Position numbers and translations under genes: made by a program
Shown: positions 1 to 9,368 of the stretch, one piece after another
Position numbering within the stretch: position 1 is the first letter of the stretch
Layout of the letters: every line of letters starts with the position of its first letter
The notes under the pieces: model-generated
What the model saw: only the letters and a program-made list of their open reading frames with translations
Told to the model about the DNA's origin: nothing
Database searches by the model: none
Assembly: GCF_003182595.1 (NCBI RefSeq)
Contig: NZ_PDNZ01000005.1
Span: 62,001 to 126,000 of the forward strand
Reading direction: 5' to 3'
DNA from: Prosthecochloris marina
Lineage (GTDB): Bacteria; Bacteroidota; Chlorobiia; Chlorobiales; Chlorobiaceae
DNA: 64,000 nt

Positions 1-2
1 TG

Positions 3-128
3 AAAGTGCTGATCAACGTCGGTATTAAGACCATATACTACGACAAGCCCTACAAGATCGACCATATTGCCGAACTGCTGCGTCTTTCGGGTGTAAAACT
101 GGTGCAAATACATGTTGAAATGCCTTAA
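3..128 (+). CDS. C-terminal end of a deoxycytidylate (dCMP) deaminase-like protein, partial
   Basis: An open frame enters from the left edge and ends at a TAA at 126-128. The 41 visible residues include [13 protein letters not shown], which resembles the segment after the second zinc cysteine in dCMP/cytidine deaminases (pattern PCxxCxKxxINxGIxxIxY). The catalytic zinc site would lie to the left of the window, so it cannot be checked. The neighbouring ribD carries a deaminase domain of the same superfamily, but its sequence differs. The family call rests on this short tail only. Confidence 0.55.
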   Translation, partial: KVLINVGIKTIYYDKPYKIDHIAELLRLSGVKLVQIHVEMP

Positions 129-146
129 TCGCCGACATGACAACTT

Positions 147-1265
147 ATGGCCGTAAAGAAGACAAGAAGAGATTTGCAGCATCATGAACATTTTATGTCG
201 CGCTGTCTTCAGCTTGCCCGAAAAGGTGCCGGCTATGTCAGTCCCAACCCCATGGTTGGTTCTGTACTCGTCGTTGATAACCGGATTGTAGGAGAAGGGT
301 TCCATCAACGGTTCGGTGGGCCGCATGCCGAAGTCAACGCTATCGCTTGTGTGGATGATGAGGCTTTGCTGCCCCGATCTACCCTGTATGTCAACCTCGA
401 ACCTTGCTCACATCACGGTAAGACCCCTCCCTGCAGTGATCTTATCATTCAAAAAAAGATTCCCAGAGTTGTTGTCGCTTGCAGAGATCCTCATAAAAAA
501 GTTGCAGGAAAAGGTATCGCGAAACTGCGGAAAGCCGGAGTGGAGGTTATCGAGGGGATTCTTGAGAAGGAGGCTCTTAAACTGAACGAGGCATTCGTGA
601 AAAGTCATGTCAAAAACATGCCGTTTGTCGCCCTCAAGCTTGCTCAAACCCTCGATGGAAAAATAGCAACCGTAACGGGCCGGTCGAAGTGGATTACAGG
701 CAAGGAGGCAAGAAGGCATGTGCACAGCCTTCGCAGCTGTTACGATGCCGTTCTTACAGGATCGGCAACCGTTCTTGCCGATGATCCTCGGTTGACGGTT
801 CGTCATACGATGGGGCGCAACCCCCTGCGTGTCGTACTTGACCGGACGTTACAGTTGCCTCATACAGCTAAAATTTTCAATGGCGATGCGCCGACGCTTC
901 TTTTTACTTCGGTGGGAAGTTCCGATACCATGAAGCTTGACCTCTTGCAGAAAAACGGTGTCGAGGTGGTGCACATCAACGAAAAACAGAACGGTCTCGA
1001 CCTTGAAGAGGTTCTGTCGGTTCTTCATGCAAAAGGCATCCTTTCCGTTTTTGTCGAAGCAGGTTCCAGGCTTTCAGCTTCTCTGCTTCGATCCATGCTT
1101 GTCGATAAGGTTTATATCTATATTGCTCCCAAGCTCTTCGGTGGTGACGGTCTTGACTCTTTTGCCCCGCTCGATGTTCATACTCCCGATAAGGCTTTTC
1201 ATTTCCACTTCGAGGCACCCTTCTTTTTTGGCGAAGACATTTTACTCGAAGCCTACATGCAGTAA
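147..1265 (+). CDS. ribD: Bifunctional riboflavin biosynthesis deaminase/reductase RibD
   Basis: RibD deaminates the GTP-derived pyrimidine and then reduces its ribosyl side chain, two successive steps of riboflavin synthesis in the cytoplasm. The N-terminal deaminase has its zinc site in HAEV (H60, catalytic E62) and [11 protein letters not shown] (C87, C96). The reductase domain begins near residue 160 with [16 protein letters not shown], including the usual substrate-binding pattern. At 372 residues it has normal full length. The gene starts 18 bases after the preceding deaminase-like gene. Riboflavin synthase lies about 4.6 kb downstream, so the pathway genes are loosely grouped but not one operon. 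Confidence 0.95.
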   Translation: MAVKKTRRDLQHHEHFMSRCLQLARKGAGYVSPNPMVGSVLVVDNRIVGEGFHQRFGGPHAEVNAIACVDDEALLPRSTLYVNLEPCSHHGKTPPCSDLIIQKKIPRVVVACRDPHKKVAGKGIAKLRKAGVEVIEGILEKEALKLNEAFVKSHVKNMPFVALKLAQTLDGKIATVTGRSKWITGKEARRHVHSLRSCYDAVLTGSATVLADDPRLTVRHTMGRNPLRVVLDRTLQLPHTAKIFNGDAPTLLFTSVGSSDTMKLDLLQKNGVEVVHINEKQNGLDLEEVLSVLHAKGILSVFVEAGSRLSASLLRSMLVDKVYIYIAPKLFGGDGLDSFAPLDVHTPDKAFHFHFEAPFFFGEDILLEAYMQ

Positions 1266-1547
1266 ACTTCTTTCGGCTGCGATTTTTTACACTTTTCTTT
1301 CGTTAAAAACCTCTTCGTATCGGTGTTTTTTACGACATCGACTCGCCTGGTTTTTCTCCTTTTTTATTTCCGCGTTTGGTTTTATGGATGGTTTTTTATA
1401 ACATCATACTTTATGAGTATATGTATATATATTCTCATGATTATATGATTTTGTTCGGCGTTTGAAGGTGGAAAAGGATACGCTTTCAGCATCGGCAAAA
1501 AGAAGAACGCGAGGAAACACCAACACAACCACTTAGAATGCAACAAC

Positions 1548-2561
1548 ATGAAGAAAAAAATTCTATCATTATTGTGCCTCGTCATGATCTGGGCACTTCC
1601 GTCAGCTGTGACGGCGGAGGAAACAAAGCCGAGTGTTACCGTTTACGGTAACCTCCGTTATTCTTTCAATTACATCGATGAAGATGGGCATGGGATGGAG
1701 CGCTGGAAAGGAACGGATAACGTATCCCGTTTCGGTATCAAGGGGTCTTATGGCAACGAGGATATAAAAGCCTTTGTTCACTTGCAAGTGAGGGCTTTTG
1801 CCGACGGTGATGCCGATAAGGACGCTTTTGAGCAGCGTTTTTTCTTTGGTGGATTTGAAGGTGGCTTCGGTAAAGTAACCTATGGTCGTATGACCAATGC
1901 CTACAAATTTCCCGGTTATGCTCTCGATCCTTTCTATGATCTTTCCAGGATCAGTTCGAACGGCTGGTTCAGCGGTGGCGGAGCTTCTTACGGCTTGTCT
2001 TCTGCGACCAATGGTTTTACCGATAATGCTCTGCAGTATTTCTCACCGAATCTGAACGGTTTCAAACTCGTTGGCGGGATCGCTTTTGATGACAGCGAGG
2101 ACAACAACCAACTCGCTTATCTTGCCGGTGGCTCCTATAGTGCAAACGGTTTTACTTTTGGGGGAGTTTATGCCGACAATCCGGAAAAGAAAGTGGTCTA
2201 TCCAAACATTGCCGCAGATGGTGATGCCATAAGGGCCTATGCAACGTATAAAGGGAAGGGTTGGAAAGCCGGCGCTTCATATGAAAATATCGATGTCAAA
2301 GGTGGTCCTGACAACGTCAACTATTTTTATCTGACAGGAACGGCTATGCTGGAAGAAGCTAAAACCGATCTTTCACTCTCTCTTGGTCTGGTTGACGATG
2401 GTGCGGCAGAAGGATTGGGTATAACCGGTGGTGCATTCTACAACATTCTCGACAATGCACAGATTTATGCAATGGCAAGTTATGCAGATCTTGATTCCGA
2501 TTACACTCCTTATGTTCTGTCGGTTGGCGCTATCTACAACTTCAAATACACAGTCAACTAA
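1548..2561 (+). CDS. Outer-membrane porin-like beta-barrel protein
   Basis: A cleavable signal peptide is clear: a KKK start, a hydrophobic stretch of about 16 residues and an AVTAEE cleavage site near residue 23. The mature part is rich in Gly, Tyr, Asp and alternating aromatic/polar strands (for example SVTVYGNLRYSFNY and FGKVTYGRMTNAYKFPG), and it ends with a strand, YVLSVGAIYNFKYTVN. This is typical of general trimeric porins of Gram-negative bacteria, although at about 315 mature residues it is slightly short. It stands alone, with 280 bases of AT-rich sequence upstream and a strong terminator downstream at 2615-2657. The solute it passes cannot be told from sequence. Confidence 0.8.
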   Translation: MKKKILSLLCLVMIWALPSAVTAEETKPSVTVYGNLRYSFNYIDEDGHGMERWKGTDNVSRFGIKGSYGNEDIKAFVHLQVRAFADGDADKDAFEQRFFFGGFEGGFGKVTYGRMTNAYKFPGYALDPFYDLSRISSNGWFSGGGASYGLSSATNGFTDNALQYFSPNLNGFKLVGGIAFDDSEDNNQLAYLAGGSYSANGFTFGGVYADNPEKKVVYPNIAADGDAIRAYATYKGKGWKAGASYENIDVKGGPDNVNYFYLTGTAMLEEAKTDLSLSLGLVDDGAAEGLGITGGAFYNILDNAQIYAMASYADLDSDYTPYVLSVGAIYNFKYTVN

Positions 2562-2614
2562 ACTGAGCAGAAACGATTGTTCTTTCCGGTGTTACCGTTA
2601 GCAACATCCAAAAC

Positions 2615-2657
2615 GCCGGACTGTCTTTCTCCGTTGGACAGTTCGGCTTTTGTTTTT
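2615..2657 (+). terminator. Rho-independent terminator after the porin gene
   Basis: The arms are gccggactgtc (2615-2625) and gacagttcggc (2637-2647). They pair over 11 positions with one G-T pair, enclose an 11-base loop, and are followed directly by tttttgttttt. It lies 54 bases after the porin stop codon, so the porin is probably a single-gene transcript. Confidence 0.85.
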
Positions 2658-2764
2658 ACAAGTCTGATAAAATAGTTGTAATTTGCGTGCGTGAAGAATG
2701 ATTTGTAAGTAGTTTTTTTTGCATCCTCTCCATCTTTCCTGAAACCACTAAACACTCGATTGAT

Positions 2765-3181
2765 ATGGTTGAAAGTATCATTCAGAACAATGATTTGGGT
2801 AAGTTGCTGTTGCGTTTGCCTGTTGGCGGACTGATGTTGTTTCACGGGATTCATAAGCTTAAAAATGGGCTCGGGTTTATTGAAAAGTCTCTTTCTGATG
2901 CAGGGTTGCCGACTTTTTTGTCTTATGGCGTGTTGCTTGGTGAGGTAGTTGCTCCACTACTTATCGTTCTGGGTATTTTGTCCCGTCCTGCTGCGCTGGT
3001 TGAAGCTTTTGTGATGATTGCCGCAATCTACCTTGTGCATATCCCTGAACTGTTTGCTTTGACTCAGCATGGCGGTCATGCATTGGAATTGCAGTTTCTC
3101 TATCTGTTCGGTTCGCTGGCCATTGTTTTTCTCGGTTCCGGCAAGTACAGCGTTTCGAGGGGAAGAGGATTGTGGGACTAA
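2765..3181 (+). CDS. DoxX family membrane protein
   Basis: The 138-residue protein has four hydrophobic segments and the DoxX pattern: an N-terminal [19 protein letters not shown] helix, then [24 protein letters not shown], then an APP-like third helix and a C-terminal helix ending in GSGKYSVSR. DoxX proteins are small quinone-associated or redox-stress membrane proteins; the substrate here is unknown. It lies 37 bases before the next gene and follows the porin terminator. The call is firm for the family and open for the role. Confidence 0.8.
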   Translation: MVESIIQNNDLGKLLLRLPVGGLMLFHGIHKLKNGLGFIEKSLSDAGLPTFLSYGVLLGEVVAPLLIVLGILSRPAALVEAFVMIAAIYLVHIPELFALTQHGGHALELQFLYLFGSLAIVFLGSGKYSVSRGRGLWD

Positions 3182-3248
3182 TGAAAATGAATTCTTTCCC
3201 AGAAAGGTATAGTACGGGATGTACAGTGTTGAGAATGCAGGTATAGGG

Positions 3249-4034
3249 ATGAATCGAAACCTGCTGGAGCTTCATGATATAACTGCATATCGCGGCAAAA
3301 GTCTTGTGTTTGAGGGTTTATCTCTCGCAATTCCTGAGGGAGACAGCACTGTAGTGCTTGGGCCTAACGGTGCGGGTAAGACAACTCTCTTAAAGCTTAT
3401 CAGTTGCGATATCTATCCGGTAGCCACAAAAGGTTCCCGGTTAAAAATACTTGGACGGGAACGTTGGAATGTCTGGGAGTTACGTTCCCGTTTCGGCATT
3501 ATCTCTCATGATCTTCAACACGATTATTTGCAATCTGCAAAAGGATTGAATGTTATTCTTTCCGGATACTACTCGAGCATCGATACATGGAGTTATCAGA
3601 AGTTTTGTGAAGGTGATATCGAGAAAGCATCTCTCATCATGTGCAAGTTGGGCATTGAATCGCTTGCAGAACGTTCTTTCGGAGAAATGTCGGTTGGACA
3701 GCAGAGACGGTTTTTACTCGGACGGGCGTTGATTAACGATCCAAGAGCTCTGCTCCTTGACGAGCCGACAACAGGTCTTGATCTCAAAGCGTCGTTTCAG
3801 TATCTGGATATTGTCAGAAGTCTTATCCGCGAAGGAAAAACAATCATCTTGGTTACGCATCATGTTCATGAAATTCCTCCGGAAATCAAAAGAGTGGTGC
3901 TGATTAAAAACGGCCGAATTTTTTTGGATGGAGAAAAAACCGAGGTGTTGACCTCTTCAAATCTTTCCACACTTTTCGAGATTCCATTGCAGGTTGCCGT
4001 TTCAAATGGCTTTTACCAGGTTTTTCCCGGTTGA
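3249..4034 (+). CDS. ABC transporter ATP-binding protein, orphan (ModF/PhnC-like)
   Basis: This is a single nucleotide-binding domain of about 261 residues. It shows Walker A GPNGAGKTT, a Q-loop region, the signature MSVGQQRR, Walker B ALLLDEPTTGLD and an H-loop in ILVTHHVHEI. The signature reads SVGQQ rather than SGGQQ. An upstream ATG at 3219 is in frame, but alignment to the family starts at the second ATG (MNRNLLELHD), so I begin there. No permease or binding protein is nearby. The ModF-like subfamily call is tentative, and the transported substrate is unknown. Confidence 0.8.
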   Translation: MNRNLLELHDITAYRGKSLVFEGLSLAIPEGDSTVVLGPNGAGKTTLLKLISCDIYPVATKGSRLKILGRERWNVWELRSRFGIISHDLQHDYLQSAKGLNVILSGYYSSIDTWSYQKFCEGDIEKASLIMCKLGIESLAERSFGEMSVGQQRRFLLGRALINDPRALLLDEPTTGLDLKASFQYLDIVRSLIREGKTIILVTHHVHEIPPEIKRVVLIKNGRIFLDGEKTEVLTSSNLSTLFEIPLQVAVSNGFYQVFPG

Positions 4035-4233
4035 ACAATGTAAGTGCTCTTTTTACATACTTCTTGCTGGTGTTGTATCTGTTATGGAGCAGAAAATGTT
4101 TCACGCTCCGGAATTTTTCGCCTGCAGGAACTTTGTTCTGGTTTTTCCCGTTTCCCCATACTGTTTCTTGAGATCCCTTTATTGTTACCACATTGAAATA
4201 CAATCTTTTATAGTTAAAAATTACTTAAAAAAC

Positions 4234-4734
4234 ATGGCCAACATTACATTGAAAGGAAATCCTGTAGCAACTGTCGGTGAGTTGCCAGCAAAAGGAACTG
4301 CCGCTCCTTCGTTTTCTCTTGTGAATAAAGACCTGACAGAAACAAGTATGACAGACTTTAGCGGCAAAAGGATTGTTCTGAACATCTTTCCGAGTCTCGA
4401 TACTCCTGTTTGTGCAGCTTCGGTCAGGCGTTTCAACCTCGAGGCTTCAAGTATTCCCGACACAGTTGTTCTTTGTGTGTCTGCTGATCTCCCTTTTGCC
4501 CACAAGCGTTTTTGCGAGGTTGAAGGAATAGAGAACGTTGTGTCTCTTTCTGTGTTTCGTTCTCCTGAATTCGGTAACGATTACGGTGTTACCATGATTG
4601 ATGGTCCGTTGAAAGGAATCCTTTCTCGTGCTGTGGTGATCGTTGATGACCAAGGTAAGGTCATCTATGCCGAACAAGTGCCCGAAATAACTCAGGAGCC
4701 GGATTATGAAGCGGCTTTGAAAGCCATGGTGTAA
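4234..4734 (+). CDS. tpx: Thiol peroxidase (2-Cys peroxiredoxin)
   Basis: Tpx reduces hydrogen peroxide and alkyl hydroperoxides using thioredoxin. The peroxidatic cysteine sits in FPSLDTPVCAASVRRFN and the resolving cysteine in LPFAHKRFC, both as expected for Tpx. Counting from ATG 4234 the protein has 166 residues, the normal length. The frame is open much further upstream, but that part has no family similarity and the classic Tpx start MANITLKGNPV fixes the start. There is no obvious Shine-Dalgarno site: the upstream bases are very AT-rich. In an anaerobe it would serve oxygen defence together with the thioredoxin at 37.3 kb. Confidence 0.93.
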   Translation: MANITLKGNPVATVGELPAKGTAAPSFSLVNKDLTETSMTDFSGKRIVLNIFPSLDTPVCAASVRRFNLEASSIPDTVVLCVSADLPFAHKRFCEVEGIENVVSLSVFRSPEFGNDYGVTMIDGPLKGILSRAVVIVDDQGKVIYAEQVPEITQEPDYEAALKAMV

Positions 4735-4754
4735 AACAGCACCATGGTTGTTTT

Positions 4755-5714
4755 GTGAATTTCAATTCATGTTACGACATGCAGCAGTCATGCCGGGGAG
4801 AAGAGGGGAGTTCTGTTAAAAAAAGGATAGAGCTGCTCAAAAGAGAAAGAAATGCAGTGATTATCGCTCATCATTATGCTCCGGCAGAGGTGCATGATGT
4901 TGCAGATGTGCTTTCGGACAGCAGGGGGTTTTTCGACGCGGTCGTTCGGGGCTGTGAAGCGAACGTAGCGGTTGTGCTCGCTCCTGCTTTTTTTGCGGAA
5001 ATAACTGCGGCTATGTGGCCGGAAAAAAAGGTTCTTGTGCCTGAAATAGCCGAGTGTCCGGTCGCTAGCCACAGCAATCTCGGTTTCGACAATATCGCTG
5101 CATTCAAAAAGCATCATCGTGGTAAACCGCTGGTCTGTTATGCGACGTCTCCGCTCGAAACAAAACTACTGGCCGACTATGTGGCTTTTCCTGGAGAAGT
5201 TGTCGATACCATTGAAAACGTAGATGCCGATGAGGTTCTTTTTGCCGGAGAACGGAACTGTTCGGATGATGCAGTGAAGCGGTGCGGCAAGAAAGTCATT
5301 GCCTATGGTGGGAATCCGGTGTGCAATGTATACAATTCGGCAGACCTCTCCGATGTGCAACGTTTGAAAGATGAGTTTCCCGATGCATGCATAATGGTCC
5401 ATCCGGAGTGCAAGCAAGAGGTGATCGATGCAGCGGATTATGTGATGGGAACCGGTGAAATGCGTGAGCAGATAAGAAAAGACGGAAATCCGGGGGCGAT
5501 CATACTTGGTACCGAACGTGGCTTTTTCGACAGAATGCGGAACGAGTTTCCCGAAAAAAATATCCTGCATTTGAGTTCTTATCTGACGTGTAATGTTTTT
5601 AAGGTGTTGCGGTTGAAAACCGTTCTGGAATCCCTTGAGAAGATGTGTTACCCTGTACAGGTTGACCGGGTTGTTGCCGAGCGTATCCGTACGCTCTTCA
5701 ATCGGCTTTTCTGA
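4755..5714 (+). CDS. nadA: Quinolinate synthase-like protein (divergent NadA)
   Basis: NadA condenses iminoaspartate and dihydroxyacetone phosphate to quinolinate using a 4Fe-4S cluster. The NadA threefold architecture is visible: an IAHHYAPAEVHDVADVLSDS start, a MVHPECKQEVIDAADYVMGTGEM core and an end close to LESLEKM. Three cysteines sit where the cluster ligands belong (AECPVASH, NPVCNVYN, YLTCNVF). Several usual motifs are altered: HHYA instead of HYYQ, ATSPLETK instead of the NTSAEVKA type, and GGNPVC instead of WPGFCP. It could be the organism's real NadA or a paralogue with a changed substrate. It starts 20 bases after tpx. Confidence 0.72.
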   Translation: MNFNSCYDMQQSCRGEEGSSVKKRIELLKRERNAVIIAHHYAPAEVHDVADVLSDSRGFFDAVVRGCEANVAVVLAPAFFAEITAAMWPEKKVLVPEIAECPVASHSNLGFDNIAAFKKHHRGKPLVCYATSPLETKLLADYVAFPGEVVDTIENVDADEVLFAGERNCSDDAVKRCGKKVIAYGGNPVCNVYNSADLSDVQRLKDEFPDACIMVHPECKQEVIDAADYVMGTGEMREQIRKDGNPGAIILGTERGFFDRMRNEFPEKNILHLSSYLTCNVFKVLRLKTVLESLEKMCYPVQVDRVVAERIRTLFNRLF

Positions 5715-5851
5715 ACAAAAGTGTCTTTCAAAGAGATATCTTGCAGGTAAAGTTTGTCAGTGAAGTTCAGAGGAAAACGCCGGAAAATGCTATATATGGT
5801 TAACGAGTTCGGCAAGATTCGGTTGCCTGGAAAAAAGTAACGGTCTGGATT

Positions 5852-6508
5852 ATGTTTACTGGAATTGTCAAAGATATCGGGACGATAGCGGCAATACGCC
5901 GTCAAGGTTCAAACCTGCATATTTGTGTACGTTATGAAAATGAACAAGAGTTCGGTGACCTTGCAATTGATGAAAGTGTTGCGATTAACGGAACATGTCA
6001 GACGGTAGTGGCTCTTGGCGATAAGACGTTCGATGTCAATACAATCGAGGAAACGCTGAAAAAAACCACACTTGGCACCTTCGCTCCAGGGTTTTCCGTA
6101 AACCTCGAAAGAGCGTTGCGCCCTTCGGACAGGCTTGGAGGGCATTTTGTTCAGGGACATGTTGATTGCGTCGGCAACGTTCTCGAGGTGCGCGAGCTGG
6201 ATGGAAGCAGGGAGATAAGGATTGGTTTTCCTGAAGAGTTTCAGCCATTTATCGTGCCGATAGGTTCCATTGCGATTGATGGTGTCAGTCTTACCGTTGC
6301 AGATGTCAAGGAAAATAGTTTTTCCGTTGCTATTATTCCCTATACGTTCGAGAATACGACCATCAACCATCTCAAGGTAGGGGGCGGAGTAAATCTGGAG
6401 TTTGATATTCTCGGTAAATATATCGTAAAACAGCAGGAGCTTGTGAAAAATGTTACAGGCAATGCTGGAAAAATCAGTGAAAGCTGGTTAAGTGATTTAG
6501 GATATTGA
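5852..6508 (+). CDS. ribE: Riboflavin synthase, alpha subunit
   Basis: The enzyme dismutates two 6,7-dimethyl-8-ribityllumazine molecules to riboflavin. The hallmark start MFTGIV is present, and the protein shows the two tandem lumazine-binding barrels: the first about residues 1-90 with [11 protein letters not shown], the second about residues 97-190 with [10 protein letters not shown] and [10 protein letters not shown]. Length (218) is normal. The stop codon TGA overlaps the ATG of the following rarA gene, so the two are probably co-transcribed. I saw no FMN riboswitch in the 137 bases upstream. The same enzyme is also called ribC or risA in other species. Confidence 0.95.
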   Translation: MFTGIVKDIGTIAAIRRQGSNLHICVRYENEQEFGDLAIDESVAINGTCQTVVALGDKTFDVNTIEETLKKTTLGTFAPGFSVNLERALRPSDRLGGHFVQGHVDCVGNVLEVRELDGSREIRIGFPEEFQPFIVPIGSIAIDGVSLTVADVKENSFSVAIIPYTFENTTINHLKVGGGVNLEFDILGKYIVKQQELVKNVTGNAGKISESWLSDLGY

Positions 6509-7836
6509 TGTCGCACATGCAGGATGACCTTTTCGGGTTGCCTTCCAGGGAAAAAAGAGGCTCCGGTTTTCAGCCGCTTGCCGAAAGGGTGCGGCCCAAA
6601 ACTCTCGAGGAAATGTACGGTCAGGAGCACCTTATCGGTGCTGACGGTCCCCTCAAAAGGTTTCTTGTGCAAAAGCGCTTGCCGTCCATGATATTCTGGG
6701 GGCCTCCAGGTTCAGGTAAAACAACCCTTGCGGAAATTTGCGCATACTCGCTGGATTTTCGTTTTGATTCGCTCTCCGCAGTCGATGCAGGGGTGAAAGA
6801 GGTCCGCAAAGCGCTTGAACTTGCGGAATCGGCGCAGAGAATAGAGGGACGTCAGACCCTGTTGTTTATCGACGAGATTCACCGATTCAACAAGGCGCAG
6901 CAAGATTCACTATTACATGCGATCGAACAAGGGATTGTTGTGCTGATAGGGGCGACAACCGAGAACCCTTCTTTCGAGGTCAACCCTGCTCTGATGAGCC
7001 GGATGCAGGTCTACATTCTTGAGCCTCTTGGTGACCGCGATATTGAAGCTGTTGTCAGACGGGCATTTGAAAGCGATAGCACGATTGCTTCATATCAGGT
7101 GGCCATAGATGACTGGGATTTTCTTTTGCGCTATGCCGGCGGCGATGCACGGAAAGCTCTGAACGCTCTTGAGGCTGCGTTGTCGATGGTTGATACTTCC
7201 ACTGTACCAGTTCATATTTCAAGAAGCCTGCTTGAAAAAGCGCTTCAAAAAAAGCTTCCGGTCTATGATAAAAAAGGGGAGTCGCATTACGATATCATAT
7301 CGGCTTTTATAAAATCTATGAGAGGATCCGATCCCGATGCGGCGCTTTTCTGGCTTGCGAAGATGCTCGATGGAGGAGAAGACCCGAAATTCATAGCTCG
7401 CAGAATGGTGATTTTCGCCAGCGAAGATATCGGCAATGCCGATCCATATGCCCTTACGCTGGCAGTATCTGTTTTCCATGCTGTCGAGGTGATCGGTCTG
7501 CCCGAGGCGAGAATCAATCTTGCACAGGGGGTTACCTACTTGGCAGGCTCTGCGAAGTCCAATGCAAGTTATCGGGCGATAAACGATGCACAACACTATG
7601 CCGGGCAACAGCAGGAGGCTCCAGTACCGATGCATTTGCGAAATGCCCCTACCAAGTTCATGAAAGAGTCGGGATATGGTAAGGGTTACAAGTACCCGCA
7701 TGATTATCCGGAACATTTTGTCAAGGAAAAGTACATGCCTGAAGGCCATGATCCTGTTTTTTATCATCCGACTGTAGAAGGAAGGGAGAAATTCATCAAG
7801 GAGCGCCTTGAAAAGCTTTGGAAGGGAAGATATTGA
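6508..7836 (+). CDS. rarA: Replication-associated recombination protein A (AAA ATPase RarA/MgsA)
   Basis: RarA acts at stalled replication forks and resembles clamp-loader subunits. Walker A is GPPGSGKTT, Walker B is [12 protein letters not shown], sensor 1 is [11 protein letters not shown], and the C-terminal MgsA domain has [14 protein letters not shown] and SEDIGNADP. An in-frame TTG lies one codon upstream, but the ATG at 6508 overlaps the riboflavin synthase stop in the TGATG arrangement, which favours translational coupling. A further ATG (MQDDLFG) four codons in is also possible. Length is normal. Confidence 0.95.
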   Translation: MSHMQDDLFGLPSREKRGSGFQPLAERVRPKTLEEMYGQEHLIGADGPLKRFLVQKRLPSMIFWGPPGSGKTTLAEICAYSLDFRFDSLSAVDAGVKEVRKALELAESAQRIEGRQTLLFIDEIHRFNKAQQDSLLHAIEQGIVVLIGATTENPSFEVNPALMSRMQVYILEPLGDRDIEAVVRRAFESDSTIASYQVAIDDWDFLLRYAGGDARKALNALEAALSMVDTSTVPVHISRSLLEKALQKKLPVYDKKGESHYDIISAFIKSMRGSDPDAALFWLAKMLDGGEDPKFIARRMVIFASEDIGNADPYALTLAVSVFHAVEVIGLPEARINLAQGVTYLAGSAKSNASYRAINDAQHYAGQQQEAPVPMHLRNAPTKFMKESGYGKGYKYPHDYPEHFVKEKYMPEGHDPVFYHPTVEGREKFIKERLEKLWKGRY

Positions 7837-7907
7837 TCATTGTTCATGCAGTCCTGCGATTTCGGTATATTTGGCCTTTTCAGCTCTTGATACGAGATTT
7901 GTTTACC

Positions 7908-9299
7908 ATGCGAACTATCGAAAAATCTTTCTTCTGCCTGATTTCGGTGGGGTTTCTCACACTGCTGCCATGGGTTCTTCCTGCTGTTGAAAGAAGTGTG
8001 AGTGGAGAGACCGTATTGATACTTTCGCTCGATGAAGCGGTTTCAACCGGGCTTGGTCGTAATCGTGATCTCGAGATTGCACGGCTCGATCGGGATATTG
8101 CCGGTCAGAAAGTATGCGAAGCACGAGCGGACATGCTTCCTCAGCTCGATGCGGGATTCGACTATACAAGAACTCTGGAACCATCGATTATCTATTTTCC
8201 GGACGTTCAAGGCGGTGACCTAAACCGACTGGTTCCCCTGGAAGTGAGTCTGGACAATTCAATGAGCGCTTCCTTATCGCTGACACAGCCATTGCTCGAT
8301 CTTCGGGCTATTGCCGGGATACGTGAGTCCACTATAGTGAAAAAGATTAGCATGGAATCGTATCGTAGGATTAAAGCAGAGGTTATCAGCGACATTAAAA
8401 CATCATATTACAATGTTTTGATTGCAGCCGAACAGGTTAAGATACTGGAGCAAAGCATCGCCCGCTGGGAAACTGCCCTTCGTGACAGCCGGGCTCTCTT
8501 CAAAGAAGGTGTTGCTGCAGATATCGATACTTTACAAGCTTTTCTTTCTGTGGAGAATATCAAGCCGGACCTCATCGAAGCTAAAAATCAGGCAGTAATC
8601 GTCAAGACGAAGTTCAAAAATATCATAGGTCTTGATCTTTTACAAAACGTTGTTCTTTCTGATTCGCTTGTTTATCAGCAGGGTGAGTATCCTCAGGATG
8701 TTTCGACAGCGTATGCCGAAGCGCTTGCTGCGAGGCCCGAGGTACGCCAGCTCGAACTACAAGTGGAAGCCGATGCGCAAAATGTCAGCAAAACAAGAGC
8801 CGAGCGTTTTCCGACGGTTACCGCAGTTGGGCAGTTGCAGGCGCAAACGCAATTTGAAGACGGGGTGGCTATCGAGGATACCGACTGGCCGGTGACTTCA
8901 TATATTGGGGCACAGGTTTCCTTGCCACTGTTTACCGGGTGTCGGACCAGTGCACAGGTCGAGCAGGCGAAACTTGGTCGCTTGCAGTCCATTGCCAGGC
9001 ATGAAGATCTGAAAGCCGACATACGCGCTGAGGTGGAAATGAAGCTCTCGGATCTTGAAGAGTCCCGGAAAAGAATAGAAGTGCAGGATAGAACAATCCG
9101 TACGGCCGAGAGGAGCTATGAGATTACGCAGCTGCGTTTCCGTGAAGGCATCGGCTCACAACTCGAGCTTTCCGAGGCGGAGCTACAGCTCAACAAGGCC
9201 AAGACCAATTATCTCCAGGCTGTTTACGATTACCTGATTGCCCGTGTCGAGTGCGACAGGGCTCTTGGCAGAACTGTTAAACCCGAGGATGAGCTGTAA
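7908..9299 (+). CDS. TolC-family outer membrane efflux protein
   Basis: This is an outer membrane channel of the TolC/OEP type. A signal peptide starts at MRTIEKSFFCL and ends near residue 30. Two OEP repeats follow, each with long amphipathic helices: LSLDEAVSTGLGRNRDLEIARL opens the first, and AEALAARPEVRQLELQVEAD opens the second, which closes with GIGSQLELSEAELQLNKAKTNYLQAVYDYL. The frame is open to 7818, overlapping rarA, but only the ATG at 7908 gives a proper signal peptide. No membrane-fusion or pump gene is adjacent. The last 330 bases are duplicated at 12.4-12.7 kb. Confidence 0.87.
   Translation: MRTIEKSFFCLISVGFLTLLPWVLPAVERSVSGETVLILSLDEAVSTGLGRNRDLEIARLDRDIAGQKVCEARADMLPQLDAGFDYTRTLEPSIIYFPDVQGGDLNRLVPLEVSLDNSMSASLSLTQPLLDLRAIAGIRESTIVKKISMESYRRIKAEVISDIKTSYYNVLIAAEQVKILEQSIARWETALRDSRALFKEGVAADIDTLQAFLSVENIKPDLIEAKNQAVIVKTKFKNIIGLDLLQNVVLSDSLVYQQGEYPQDVSTAYAEALAARPEVRQLELQVEADAQNVSKTRAERFPTVTAVGQLQAQTQFEDGVAIEDTDWPVTSYIGAQVSLPLFTGCRTSAQVEQAKLGRLQSIARHEDLKADIRAEVEMKLSDLEESRKRIEVQDRTIRTAERSYEITQLRFREGIGSQLELSEAELQLNKAKTNYLQAVYDYLIARVECDRALGRTVKPEDEL
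8973..9199 (+). repeat. Direct repeat, copy 1 (3' part of the TolC-like gene)
   Basis: This stretch inside the tolC-like gene is nearly identical to 12448-12674: I count about eight mismatches, with an uninterrupted identical run of more than 100 bases in the middle. The two copies have the same orientation and flank the P-type ATPase gene. Recombination between them would delete about 3.5 kb including the whole ATPase. Confidence 0.9.
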
Positions 9300-9368
9300 G
9301 CTGTTTTCCTGATCGTCGAGCAGTGCTCGAATTACTCGTGGAAAGGGCTTCGGTTTCCCGGACGCCGG

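Noticed and set aside
3994..4233. N-terminal extension of tpx
   Set aside because: Open frame only; Tpx family similarity begins at the ATG at 4234, and the extension overlaps the ABC ATPase gene end.
5715..5851. FMN riboswitch upstream of riboflavin synthase
   Set aside because: The spacer is short and lacks the conserved RFN stem sequences.
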